Shown piece by piece: positions 9,025 through 18,122 of a stretch of 64,000 nucleotides of DNA. This DNA is from JBBQAA01 sp038276395 (GTDB taxonomy: Bacteria > Actinomycetota > Thermoleophilia > Solirubrobacterales > Solirubrobacteraceae): the NCBI GenBank assembly GCA_038276395.1, contig JBBQAA010000055.1:1-64000 (forward strand). Direction: 5' to 3'. The notes under the pieces were generated by a model that did not search any database, had not been told where the DNA came from, and worked only from the letters and a program-made list of their open reading frames with translations. Made by a program: the position numbers and the translations under genes. Each line of letters starts with the position of its first letter. The first letter of the stretch is position 1.

Positions 9025-9597
9025 ATGGAAGAGCAGCTCGAGGACCTCGTTGTCCGCCCCCTCGTCGAGAACATCGAGTTCGAGATCGGGGACAACGTCG
9101 TCTACCCGCACCACGGTGCCGGCCAGGTCCTGAAGAAGGAGCAGAAGGAGGTCTTCGGCGAGAAGCGCGAGTACCTCACCATCAAGATCCTCCACAACGA
9201 CATGACCGTCATGGTCCCGACCGAGAACGCGGCGATCGCCGGGCTGCGCCGCGTCATCGACGAGGCGACGGTCAAGAAGGTCCTGGCCGTCCTCGAGGAC
9301 GAGTCCTCGGACATGCCGAAGAACTGGAACCGGCGCTTCAAGCACAACCGGGACAAGATCAAGACGGGCGACATCTACGAGCTCGCCGAGGTCGTGCGCA
9401 ACCTCGCCATCCGGGAGGTCGACAAGGGCCTCTCGACGGGCGAGAAGCAGATGTTCGTGCGCGCGAAGAAGATCCTCGCCTCCGAGTTGATGTACGCGCT
9501 CGAGATGGAGGAGGAGGAGGCCGAGGAGCACCTCGACAACCTCCTCACGGTCTCGGCCGAGGAGAAGGTGGCGGCCGGCACGGCCACCGCCGCGTAA
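9025..9597 (+). CDS. carD: CarD/CdnL-family transcriptional regulator
   Basis: A 190-residue protein with an N-terminal CarD/TRCF RNA-polymerase-interaction domain (FEIGDNVVYPHHGAGQVL, then KREYLTIKIL) and an all-helical C-terminal domain (VRNLAIREVDKGLSTGEKQMF...). CarD binds RNA polymerase beta and stabilises open complexes, especially at rRNA promoters. The listed start is the first ATG, but the strong Shine-Dalgarno AGGAGG (9002-9007) is 17 nt away from it and only 5 nt from an in-frame CTG at 9013, so the protein may begin four residues earlier (M-P-E-S). It sits downstream of disA and upstream of ispD. Confidence 0.95.
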   Translation: MEEQLEDLVVRPLVENIEFEIGDNVVYPHHGAGQVLKKEQKEVFGEKREYLTIKILHNDMTVMVPTENAAIAGLRRVIDEATVKKVLAVLEDESSDMPKNWNRRFKHNRDKIKTGDIYELAEVVRNLAIREVDKGLSTGEKQMFVRAKKILASELMYALEMEEEEAEEHLDNLLTVSAEEKVAAGTATAA

Positions 9598-9617
9598 CCC
9601 TCCACGGGTCGGCGGCC

Positions 9618-10280
9618 ATCGCGCTTGCCCTCATCGTCGCGGCCGGCCGCGGCGAACGCCTCGGGGCCTCAGGGCCCAAGGCGTTCGTCGCGCTCGGCGG
9701 CCGCACGCTGGTCGAGCACTCGCTCGCCTCGGCGCGGGCGGCGGCGTGCGTGACCTCGGTCATCGTCGCGCGGCCGCCGGGCACCCCGCCCCTGCCCGGC
9801 GTGGCCTCGGTCGAGGGCGGCGCCGCGCGCTCGGAGTCGGTGCGCCTCGCGCTCGCCGCGGCGCCGGCGGAGGAGGAAGTCGTCCTCGTCCACGACGCCG
9901 CGCGCCCGCTGGCGCCTCCCGTGCTGTGGGACGCGGTGGCGGCGGCGATCGCGGCGGGCGCCGATGGCGCGGTGGCGGCGGCGCCGGTGACCGACACGAT
10001 CAAGGAGGCGGCCGGCCCTGAACTCCGGGTCGTGCGCACGCTCGAGCGCGCCGGGCTGTGGGCGGTCCAGACGCCGCAGGGGTTCCGGCGGGAGGCGCTC
10101 GCGCGCGCGCTCGACGTCGCTCCCGAGGTCCTGGCCGCCGCCACCGACGACGCGGGGCTCGTCGAGCGGGCCGGCGGGCGGGTTGTCCTCGTCCCCGCCC
10201 CGCGGGAGAACCTGAAGGTCACGACGCCGCTCGACCTGCGCGTGGCCGAGCTGCTGCTCGCCGACCGCGGCTCGACGTAG
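9618..10280 (+). CDS. ispD: 2-C-methyl-D-erythritol 4-phosphate cytidylyltransferase IspD
   Basis: MEP-pathway enzyme forming CDP-methylerythritol. The nucleotide-binding loop ALIVAAGRGERLG lies right after codon 9618, followed by GPKAFVALGG, the VLVHDAARPL motif, DTIKEA, QTPQGF and ATDDAGLVE. This gives about 220 residues, the normal length. No ATG, GTG or TTG exists in this frame between the carD stop (9595-9597) and the conserved loop; the first GTG (9750) would delete the loop. The ATC at 9618 is my best guess for the start, with translation perhaps coupled to carD. A base error is the alternative. ispF follows 1.2 kb later. Confidence 0.9.
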   Translation: MALALIVAAGRGERLGASGPKAFVALGGRTLVEHSLASARAAACVTSVIVARPPGTPPLPGVASVEGGAARSESVRLALAAAPAEEEVVLVHDAARPLAPPVLWDAVAAAIAAGADGAVAAAPVTDTIKEAAGPELRVVRTLERAGLWAVQTPQGFRREALARALDVAPEVLAAATDDAGLVERAGGRVVLVPAPRENLKVTTPLDLRVAELLLADRGST

Positions 10281-10687
10281 GCTCCGGCCGTATCCACACT
10301 GCGGGAGTGGCGCTTCCTGCCCTCGTTCTGGTTCGTCTCGGTGGCCCGGGGGCTTCCGCCCGCTGGCGCTCGCCCAGTCGCCGGCCGCCTTCCGGCGCCG
10401 CAACAGCTTCTTCGCCCGCCCCTCGCTCCGCCGCTGCCAGGCAACCCGGCGTTCCCGGGTGCCGTGGACACCCTTGATCGCCCTGGCGACCATTCCCGTC
10501 CACGCGCACTCGCTCCGACCGCTCGGTGGACGGCTATGTCGGCCTGACGGGCATTGCTGTCCCCTGGGGTCGTAGCGACGCCGGCGGCGTGGTCGAAGAT
10601 CGAGCTGTCGCGGCGCCGGGTGGCGAACCGGCGCCGCCAGACGCGCGCGGTGGCGTGGAACCACTCGTCTAGAGTCCCCGCCCGCCC
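10281..10687. other. 407-nt intergenic region holding repeat copy A
   Basis: There is no convincing gene between ispD and the PHP phosphatase. It contains the first copy of the interspersed repeat (10450-10562). About 20 nt further on lies a GGCGTGGTCGAAG stretch also found after copy C. The first 170 nt show only degenerate coding-like composition. Confidence 0.6.
10450..10562 (+). repeat. interspersed repeat, copy A
   Basis: It begins CGTTCCCGGGTGCC and holds two related ~37-nt units, 10464-10501 and 10526-10562, separated by 24 nt. Each unit starts GTGGAC and ends GTCC, so each can fold as an imperfect hairpin. The first unit has one extra C compared with copies B (31525-31635) and C (34826-34936), which breaks the reading frame those copies keep. 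Conservation is therefore of DNA or RNA, not protein. Confidence 0.85.
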
Positions 10688-11527
10688 GTGCTGACCGACT
10701 ACCACCTCCACCTCCGCCCCGACGAGCCGCACACCGAGGCCGAGCGCTACTTCACCGCCGCCAACGCCGAGCGCTACCGCGTCGTGGCCGAGGAGCGCGG
10801 GATCGCCGAGCTCGGCGTCTCCGAGCACGTCCACCGCTTCGCCGACGCGCTTGAGATCTGGCAGCACCCGTTCTGGCGGGAGAGCGCGCGCGACGACGTC
10901 GACGCCTACTGCGAGTTCGTGCGCGAGGAGACCGACCTTCGCCTCGGGATCGAGATGGACTTCCTGCCCGGCCGGGAGGACCGCATCCAGTCCTTCCTCG
11001 ACGGCCGCCCGTGGGACTACGTCGTCGGCTCGGTCCACTTCCTGCGCGACCAGGCCGTCGACCACGAGGGGTGGGACGTGTGGGACCCCTACCCCGGCTC
11101 GCCCGACAAGGTCTGGCGGCGCTACTTCGAGACGGTGGCCGAGTCCGCGCGCTCCGGCCTCTTCGACATCATCGCCCACCCGGATCTCGTCAAGGTCTGG
11201 GGGCCGCGCCGACCCGTACCCGAGGGGGACCTGCGCCGCTTCTACGAGCCGCTCGCCGAGGCCGTCGCCGAGTCGGGTGTGGCCGTCGAGGTCTCGACGG
11301 CTGGGCTGCGGAAGCCGGTGGGTGAGATCTACCCCGCGCGCGACCTGCTGGCCATGCTCGCCGACGCCGGTGCGCCGGTCGCGCTCTCGAGCGACGCCCA
11401 CGTCCCCGGCGATGTCGGCGCGGGCTACGAGCAGGCGCTCGAGCTCCTGGCCGAGCTCGACATCGGAGAGCTCGCCGTCTTCACCGGGCGCGAGCGGCGT
11501 CTCGAGCCGGCCGGGCTCGCGGGCTGA
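10688..11527 (+). CDS. PHP-domain phosphatase, histidinol-phosphatase (HisJ/HisK) type
   Basis: A 279-residue metal-dependent phosphoesterase. PHP motif I DYHLHLR is at residues 4-10; later metal ligands appear in VSEHVHR, the conserved IEMDFLPG and VVGSVHFLRD, DIIAHPDLVK, and SSDAHVPGD near the end. This set matches PHP histidinol-phosphatases of histidine synthesis, though other PHP phosphoesterases look alike and no his genes are nearby. The GTG start is directly before motif I. The stop overlaps the ispF start by one base (TGATG), so the two are translationally coupled. Confidence 0.85.
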   Translation: MLTDYHLHLRPDEPHTEAERYFTAANAERYRVVAEERGIAELGVSEHVHRFADALEIWQHPFWRESARDDVDAYCEFVREETDLRLGIEMDFLPGREDRIQSFLDGRPWDYVVGSVHFLRDQAVDHEGWDVWDPYPGSPDKVWRRYFETVAESARSGLFDIIAHPDLVKVWGPRRPVPEGDLRRFYEPLAEAVAESGVAVEVSTAGLRKPVGEIYPARDLLAMLADAGAPVALSSDAHVPGDVGAGYEQALELLAELDIGELAVFTGRERRLEPAGLAG

Positions 11528-12015
11528 TGACGGCCACCGGCCTCGGCTTCGACTGCCACGCCTTCGCCGCCGGCCGCCGGCTCGTCCTCGGTGGCGTCGA
11601 GATCCCCCACGAGCGGGGCCTGGCCGGCCACTCCGACGCCGACGTCCTGACCCACGCGGTGATCGACGCGCTGCTGGGCGCCGCCGCGCTCGGCGACATC
11701 GGCGAGCTCTACCCCGACACCGACGAGGCCTACCGCGATGCGGACTCGCTGGCGCTGCTCAAGGACACGGTCGGGCGGCTCGACTCTCGCGGCTTGACCA
11801 TCCGCCACGTGGACGCGACCGTCGTCATGGAGCGCCCGAAGCTCGCGCCCCACCGCGAGGCGATCCGGGCGCGGCTCGCGGGCGCGCTGCGCCTGCGCCC
11901 GGACCAGGTGAGCGTCAAGGCCACCCGGGGCGAGGGGATGGGGTTCGTGGGGCGTGAGGAGGGCGTGGCCGCGCTGGCCGTGGCGACGGTCGAGGACCGC
12001 TCGCGCGAGCCCTGA
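11527..12015 (+). CDS. ispF: 2-C-methyl-D-erythritol 2,4-cyclodiphosphate synthase IspF
   Basis: A 162-residue enzyme of the MEP isoprenoid pathway; converts CDP-methylerythritol 2-phosphate to the cyclodiphosphate in a Zn-dependent trimer. It shows GFDCHAF (metal Asp/His), GHSDADVLTHAVIDALLGAAALGDIG, the DADSLALLK region, and the C-terminal VKATRGEGMGFVGREEGVAA. Length is typical. It overlaps the PHP phosphatase stop by one base. In many bacteria ispF is adjacent or fused to ispD; here the repeat and PHP gene separate them. Confidence 0.97.
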   Translation: MTATGLGFDCHAFAAGRRLVLGGVEIPHERGLAGHSDADVLTHAVIDALLGAAALGDIGELYPDTDEAYRDADSLALLKDTVGRLDSRGLTIRHVDATVVMERPKLAPHREAIRARLAGALRLRPDQVSVKATRGEGMGFVGREEGVAALAVATVEDRSREP

Positions 12016-12027
12016 ACGACCGGAGGC

Positions 12028-12516
12028 CTACGCGGCGACGCGCCGCGCCCGCCGCTCGGCGGCGCGCTCGCGGTGCTGCTCGTGCTCGACGAGGCGCTTG
12101 AGCTGCTGCAGCGAGCGGCGCAGGTGCCCCTCGACGACGGGCCCGGAGACGTGCTCGGAGAGCCAGCCCCACAGGCCGGAGCCGGCGACGCCGTAGGAGA
12201 GCCGGAGCTCGACGCGGGTGCGGCCCGGCCGCTTGGTGCGCAGGCGCCAGCGTCCGCGCTGGTCGATGCCGGTCACGGAGGTCCATGCGAGGTCCGAGGG
12301 CTGCGTGGACTCGACGACCTCGATCAGCCCGCCGATCTCGGCCGACCCGACGAGCAGCGACATCCGGTAGCGCGCGCCGAGACCCTTCGCCTTCCTCGAC
12401 TCCGTCTCCCAGCGCGTGATTCCCGACATGAACTCGAGGTAGCGGGCGGGATCCTCGACGATGGCCCACACCGCCTCGCTCGGCGCCGAGATCTCGATCG
12501 AGGACGAACAGCGCAT
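12028..12516 (-). CDS. SRPBCC-superfamily protein (START-like lipid/ligand-binding)
   Basis: A 162-residue protein beginning MRCSSSIEISAPSEAVWAIV, the usual first strand and helix of START/polyketide-cyclase folds. It continues with the long C-terminal helix (VVEGHLRRSLQQLKRLVEHE) that lines the cavity, and ends in an Arg-rich tail. No catalytic residues can be assigned. Its ATG overlaps the stop of the upstream acyltransferase gene (TGATG), suggesting a shared membrane-lipid or hydrophobic-ligand role. Convergent with ispF, 12 nt apart. Confidence 0.8.
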   Translation of the reverse strand: MRCSSSIEISAPSEAVWAIVEDPARYLEFMSGITRWETESRKAKGLGARYRMSLLVGSAEIGGLIEVVESTQPSDLAWTSVTGIDQRGRWRLRTKRPGRTRVELRLSYGVAGSGLWGWLSEHVSGPVVEGHLRRSLQQLKRLVEHEQHRERAAERRARRVAA

Positions 12517-13475
12517 CAGCCGAGGAAGGGCAGGCGGCGCTCGGCGGCCAGGGCGTCGAGCGTCTCCTGCATCAGCCGCAGGACGTGGTCGTAGACCTCG
12601 TCGAGGTCGGGCTCGGGGCCGAACTCCTCCCGCAGGTCGATCGGCGCGAGCGCCTCGACGGTGATCTTGGCGGGCAGCGGCAGGTGGCCCATCATGTCCC
12701 CGACGTTGAGGCCCCAGGGGATCGCCAGGGAGATCGGCAGGACCTTCAGGCGGAAGGCCTTGTCGAGGCCGAGCAGCTTGGCCAGGCCCTCGCCGCGGGA
12801 GAGGAAGATGCTCGTCTCCTGCCCGCCGACGGAGACGACGGGGACCAGCGGGACGTCATGCTCGAGGGCCAGGCGGATGAAGCCCTTGCGGCGGTTGAAG
12901 TCGATCTTGTTGCGCTCCCAGATCGGGCGGTGGACCTCGTAGTCCCCGCCCGGGTAGACGAGTAGCGCGGCGCCCGAGGAGAGCGCCTTCTCCGCGTTCT
13001 CGGGGGAGGCGGCGACCGTGCCGAACTTCCGTAGCCGCCCGAGGCCCGGCATCGAGAGCACGAGGTTGTGGGCGAGCTGGTGAAAGACGCGCTCGACCCC
13101 GAAGTAGGTGTAGAAGGCGAGCGTGAAGACGCTCGTGTCGGGCGTCAGGTTCCCGCCCGAGTGGTTGCCCACGAGGAGCACCGCGCCCTCCTCGGGGATG
13201 TTCCCGAGCCCGCGGACCTCGCCGCGGAAGTAAAGCGAGGCGAGGAGCCAGAGGCCGGGAAGCTGCTCGCGGATGTAGTCGGGATCGCGCTCGTCGAGAT
13301 CGGCGGCGGGGATGCGCTTGGCGACCTGGGCGGCGGCGAACCTCCCGGCGCGCGCGGCGAAGCCGAGGCCCGGGATGGAAAGACCGCCTCCGGCGCCCTT
13401 CTGCGGATCCTTCACCTTGCGCTTCGGCTCGTGGCCGTTGCGCTGCGCGCGGCGCTCCGTCCCCGTGGCGGCCAT
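12516..13475 (-). CDS. lysophospholipid/glycerol acyltransferase family protein
   Basis: A 319-residue protein starting at the ATG at 13475, chosen because the TAGACT box lies 7 nt before it; the frame is open far upstream but that part is a shadow of the neighbouring hydrolase gene. Residues 1-40 are basic and low in complexity. The PlsC-like domain follows: VLLVGNHSGGNLTPDTSVFT (a variant of the H-x4-D motif in which Asp is offset), LLVYPGGDYEVHRP (FPEG-like block) and VPLVPVVSVGGQE (motif IV). The altered H-x4-D block resembles the diacylglycerol-acyltransferase-like branch. Membrane-associated acyl transfer is likely; the acceptor is unknown. Confidence 0.82.
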   Translation of the reverse strand: MAATGTERRAQRNGHEPKRKVKDPQKGAGGGLSIPGLGFAARAGRFAAAQVAKRIPAADLDERDPDYIREQLPGLWLLASLYFRGEVRGLGNIPEEGAVLLVGNHSGGNLTPDTSVFTLAFYTYFGVERVFHQLAHNLVLSMPGLGRLRKFGTVAASPENAEKALSSGAALLVYPGGDYEVHRPIWERNKIDFNRRKGFIRLALEHDVPLVPVVSVGGQETSIFLSRGEGLAKLLGLDKAFRLKVLPISLAIPWGLNVGDMMGHLPLPAKITVEALAPIDLREEFGPEPDLDEVYDHVLRLMQETLDALAAERRLPFLG

Positions 13476-13482
13476 GGGCGGG

Positions 13483-13488
13483 AGTCTA
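13483..13488 (-). promoter_or_regulatory. putative -10 box (TAGACT) of the acyltransferase gene
   Basis: Reading the minus strand, TAGACT stands 7 nt before the ATG at 13475 with no Shine-Dalgarno, matching the leaderless pattern of this window. Confidence 0.42.
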
Positions 13489-13506
13489 CGGGCCCGGGGC
13501 GTCTCG

Positions 13507-14757
13507 CTAGGCCGCGCGCGCGAGCCGCAGCGGCGCGTCCCGCCCCGCCACCGCGTCGACCCGCGCGAAGAACCGGGAGAGCATCCCGTTCGTCTGCTCG
13601 GCGCGCTCGACCTGGGGCACGTGCCCGCAGGAGGGGATGACGACCTGCTCGGCGTCGGGCAGCCAGCGCTGCACGTGGCGGCTGAACCCGGCGGGCACGA
13701 GGCGGTCGGACTTCGTCCACACGAACAGCGCGGGCGGCTCAAGCCCGGCCAGGCGCGGGTAGAAGCCCCCCGCGCCGAAGGGGCGGTCGAGGTAGATGTT
13801 CCGCGCCGAGGAGAGGAAGGCGTAGCGCGCGCCCGCCGAGGCGTAGATCCGCTGGAACTCGTCGACCATGAGGTCCGAGATGTCGGGATCGACGAGGTCG
13901 CGGTCGGAGAAGAGGCTCCAGAACTCGCGCTCGACGATCGGGCGCGCGAAGCGGTGGGGCACGAGGCCGAGCTCGGGCCGCAGGACCCGCACGATGGGGT
14001 GGAAGCCGCGGCGGATGAAGGCCACCGCCGGGCACAGGAGCCCGAGGCTGCGCACGCGCTCCGGCGCGATGAGGCCCATCTCGATGGCCACGCGCCCGCC
14101 CATCGAGTTGCCGACGACGTGCGTGCGCTCGATCCCCAGGGCGTCGAGCAGGCCGAGCATCGTTCGGGCGAACCAGGGTGCGTTGTAGGGGCCGTGCGCG
14201 GGCTTGGCCGAGGAGCCGGAGCCCGGCAGGTCGGGCGCGTGCACCGTGTAGCGCTCGGACAGCGTGGCCGCGGTCTCGAAGAACGAGGCGCGCGTGCTGC
14301 CGAGGCCGTGGAGCAGGAGGACGGGCGGGCCGGAGCCCATCGTGAAGTTGGAGATGCGCAGGCCGTCGACGTCGACGTCGTACACGCGCTGGAGCGGCGG
14401 GCGGCCGTTGGGCAGGCGCCAGAGGCCCTCGAAGGCGATGGCGAGATCGAGGTTGCCGCGCACCGAGAGCCGCCGCGCGGCGTAGGCCTCGAGACCGGAG
14501 AGCCTGCCCTCCCTGAGCCGCAGCCAGGTGGCGGCGTCCGAGCCGATCGTGACGTCCGGCCGCCGGCGCGTGACGCCGCGCCGGACCCGCGCGCCGTGGG
14601 TCGTCGCGCGGATCTCCCACGAGCGCCCGATGTCGCCGAGGCGGATGTGGTAGGTCGCGTCAAAGGCACCCTCGGCGCCGAGGTAGCGGTCGGGAAGCGA
14701 GCGAAACGCCTCATCCACGGCCCGGAGGCGACGCTCATGGGGGGCTGACCCCGTCAC
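13507..14757 (-). CDS. alpha/beta hydrolase with an N-terminal SCP2-like domain
   Basis: 416 residues. Residues 1-115 look like an SCP2/sterol-carrier-type domain (DATYHIRLGDIGRSWEIRA, RRRPDVTIGSDAATWLRLREG, LSVRGNLDLAIAFEGLW). The rest is an alpha/beta-hydrolase: oxyanion LLLHGLGSTRASF, nucleophile elbow GNSMGG, acid near VWTKSDRLVP and catalytic His in IPSCGHVPQVE. SCP2 domains bind lipids, so the fusion may present hydrophobic esters to the hydrolase. The GTG start follows a TAGGAT box by 8 nt. It precedes the acyltransferase and SRPBCC genes on the same strand, a possible lipid-handling group. Confidence 0.85.
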   Translation of the reverse strand: MTGSAPHERRLRAVDEAFRSLPDRYLGAEGAFDATYHIRLGDIGRSWEIRATTHGARVRRGVTRRRPDVTIGSDAATWLRLREGRLSGLEAYAARRLSVRGNLDLAIAFEGLWRLPNGRPPLQRVYDVDVDGLRISNFTMGSGPPVLLLHGLGSTRASFFETAATLSERYTVHAPDLPGSGSSAKPAHGPYNAPWFARTMLGLLDALGIERTHVVGNSMGGRVAIEMGLIAPERVRSLGLLCPAVAFIRRGFHPIVRVLRPELGLVPHRFARPIVEREFWSLFSDRDLVDPDISDLMVDEFQRIYASAGARYAFLSSARNIYLDRPFGAGGFYPRLAGLEPPALFVWTKSDRLVPAGFSRHVQRWLPDAEQVVIPSCGHVPQVERAEQTNGMLSRFFARVDAVAGRDAPLRLARAA

Positions 14758-14765
14758 GGGTCAAG

Positions 14766-14771
14766 ATCCTA
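14766..14771 (-). promoter_or_regulatory. putative -10 box (TAGGAT) of the SCP2-hydrolase gene
   Basis: On the minus strand TAGGAT lies 8 nt before the GTG at 14757. No Shine-Dalgarno is present. Confidence 0.42.
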
Positions 14772-14840
14772 CCTTCCGGGGAGACGGCAAAGACGCCCGG
14801 TCCGAGCGCTGAGGAGGCCCGGAATACCCTCCGCTCGGCC

Positions 14841-16201
<1,361 letters not shown>

Positions 16202-16205
<4 letters not shown>

Positions 16206-16882
16206 TCCTCTACGGCCGCAACCCCGTGCGGGAGGCGCTTCGCGGCCGCCGCCGGGTCCACCGGGCGTGGGCCACCGAGCGGGCGGCGCGCGAGCTGTGG
16301 CTCACGGGGATCCCGGTGCAGCGGGCCTCAGCGGAGGAGATCGCCGCGCGCTGCGGCTCGCCGGCGCACCAGGGCGTCTGCGCCGAGGCCGAGGGCTTTC
16401 CCTACGTGGGCGAGGGGGATCTGCTCGCCCGCGAGCCGCGCTTCCTGCTCGTCCTCGACGAGCTCCAGGACCCCCAGAACCTGGGTGCCATCTGCCGGAG
16501 CGCCGAGGCCGCGGGCGTCGACGGCGTGGCGATCGCCGAGCGCCGTGCGGCCGAGATCACCCCGGCCGCGTGCAAGGCGTCGGCCGGGGCGGTCGAGCAC
16601 CTGCGCATCGCCCGGGTGCGGAACGTCGCCGACTTCGTGCTCGCGGCGCGCGAGCGCGGGCTGTGGGCCTACGGCGCCGCGCTCGACGCGCCGCGCGCGT
16701 ACTCCGAGGTCGATCTCTCGGGCGGGGTCCTCATCGTCGTCGGCGCCGAGGGGCGCGGCCTGCGCCCGCGCGTGGCCGGGGCGTGCGACGAGCTCGTGCG
16801 GATACCCATGCGCGGCCGCGTGGAGTCGCTGAACGCGAGCGCGGCGGCGGCGATCCTGCTCTTCGCGGTGCCCGCCCCTTGA
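16202..16882 (+). CDS. rlmB: TrmH-family 23S rRNA 2'-O-ribose methyltransferase (RlmB type)
   Basis: A 226-residue SPOUT enzyme. The N-terminal substrate-binding part begins ILYGRNPVREALRGRRRVHRAW; the catalytic trefoil knot has LVLDELQDPQNLGAICRSAEA (motif 1), VVGAEGRGLRP (motif 2) and IPMRGRVESLNASAAAAILL (motif 3). RlmB methylates G2251 in the peptidyl-transferase loop. The protein is slightly shorter than E. coli RlmB. The GTG start overlaps the cysS stop and is the only start that keeps the N-terminal domain. In Bacillus the homologue (yacO) also lies between cysS and sigH. Confidence 0.93.
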
Positions 16883-17032
16883 CACGCCGGTTCATATCTG
16901 CGAGATTGGCGATGCATAACGGTTGACTCGAGGTTCAGAGTCAGCCCTGTTCAGATGATGTGCCGCCAGGGGAGGTAGCGCGTCACGTCGAAACTTCCGG
17001 CCGCGGCCGGGGAAAGGTTCGACCACCAAGCC

Positions 17033-17683
17033 ATGGCCCGGCTCGCCCACGCTCCTCAGTCTCTACCTCAGGTCGAGGACTCCTACCTCCTCGCCCTCGC
17101 CCGTCAGGGCTCTCCGGACGCCTACGACCGGCTCGTGCGCCGCTACTACGGGTTCGTCCGCCTGAAGGCCTCCTCCTACTTCATCGCCGGCGGGGACTCC
17201 GACGACCTGATCCAGGAGGGGCTCGTCGGCCTCTACAAGGCGGTCCGGGACTTCCGGCCCGACCGTGAGTCGAGCTTTCGCAACTTCGCCGAGCTGTGCA
17301 TCACGCGCCAGATCATCACCGCGGTCAAGACCGCGACGCGGAACAAGCACGTGCCGCTGAACCAGTACGTCTCCTTCTCGGCCTCCCCCGCCGGGGCCCA
17401 GGGCGACGGCGAGCCGACGCTCGACGAGGTCATCGCCGGCCCGACCGCTCACGACCCCGTCAACCAGGTCGTCTCCTCCGAGGAGCTGCGCGCGCTCGTG
17501 GCCTGCCTGTCCACGGTGCTCTCCGAGCTCGAGTCCCGCGTGCTCTCGCTCTACCTCGACGGCCACTCCTACGAGGAGGTGGGGCACCGGCTCGACTGCG
17601 ACTGCAAGACCGTGGACAACGCCCTCCAGCGGGTCAAGCGCAAGGTCGGCACGCACCTCGCCTCGCGCAACGTCATGCTGTAG
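17033..17683 (+). CDS. sigH: SigH-like sigma-70 family RNA polymerase sigma factor
   Basis: A 216-residue sigma factor. Region 2 reads SDDLIQEGLVGLYKAVRDFRP and SSFRNFAELCITRQIITAVKTATRNKHVPLNQYVS; this last stretch is very close to Bacillus sigma-H, as is the DEVI block. Region 4 has VLSLYLDGHSYEEVGHRLDCDCKTVDNALQRVKRKV. The position downstream of rlmB is that of Bacillus sigH, where the factor starts sporulation. No other sporulation gene is in the window, so a stress or stationary-phase role is as likely. No near Shine-Dalgarno; a 150-nt gap upstream probably holds its promoter. Confidence 0.9.
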   Translation: MARLAHAPQSLPQVEDSYLLALARQGSPDAYDRLVRRYYGFVRLKASSYFIAGGDSDDLIQEGLVGLYKAVRDFRPDRESSFRNFAELCITRQIITAVKTATRNKHVPLNQYVSFSASPAGAQGDGEPTLDEVIAGPTAHDPVNQVVSSEELRALVACLSTVLSELESRVLSLYLDGHSYEEVGHRLDCDCKTVDNALQRVKRKVGTHLASRNVML

Positions 17684-17692
17684 TAGGGGTCG

Positions 17693-18094
17693 ATGTCCGC
17701 TCTCGCGCTCGTGCTCATCATCGTCGGCGCCGTGCTGCTCGTGCTCTTCGCGGGCGGTGCCATCGCCGTGGCGCGGCGCAACGCCCGGCACCGAAAGCAC
17801 CTGGCCGAGCGGGTGACCCGCGCCGACCTCGCGCTCGCCTCCGCCTACGCGGAGGACAAGGGGTGGGAGCGCGAGGCGCTCGAGCAGGCCGCCCGGGCCG
17901 CCTTCCGCGAGGAGCATCCCGGGGAGGAGCCGGGCGACGTCGCGCTCGTCGGCGTCGTCGACCTGCCGGGCACCGAGGAGGATCTCGCCGTGTTCGAGGT
18001 GAGGACCCACGGCCATGCGCACCGGCTGACGCTCGGGCGCAGGGGCGGGGAGTGGCACCGCCGGGCCGAAGGTGACCCGGCGGCGGGCGCCTAG
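17693..18094 (+). CDS. small single-pass membrane protein, unknown function
   Basis: 133 residues starting at ATG 17693, 9 nt after the sigH stop and just behind the short purine run AGGGG, so likely in the sigH transcript. Residues 3-25 form one transmembrane helix (ALVLIIVGAVLLVLFAGG), followed by a basic stop-transfer segment and a soluble domain with WEREALEQAARAAFREEHPG and a mixed alpha/beta end. I do not recognise the family. The linkage to a sigma factor could mean a regulator, but nothing in the sequence shows this. Confidence 0.7.
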   Translation: MSALALVLIIVGAVLLVLFAGGAIAVARRNARHRKHLAERVTRADLALASAYAEDKGWEREALEQAARAAFREEHPGEEPGDVALVGVVDLPGTEEDLAVFEVRTHGHAHRLTLGRRGGEWHRRAEGDPAAGA

Positions 18095-18122
18095 CCGCGT
18101 GCTCGCGGGTACCGTGCCGGAC

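Noticed and set aside
13312..14748. Plus-strand open frame of 478 codons opposite the acyltransferase and hydrolase genes
   Set aside because: It covers two minus-strand genes with clear motifs and shows only His/Arg/Glu-rich shadow sequence.
16879..16907. TTGACA (16879-16884) as a -35 of the sigH promoter
   Set aside because: It overlaps the rlmB stop. The hexamer 17 nt downstream, GAGATT, is a poor -10, and TATCTG is too close. A sigH promoter is likely in the 150-nt gap, but I cannot place it.
17033..17683. Inferring that the organism sporulates from SigH
   Set aside because: No spo genes are present, and SigH-like factors also occur in non-sporulating bacteria.
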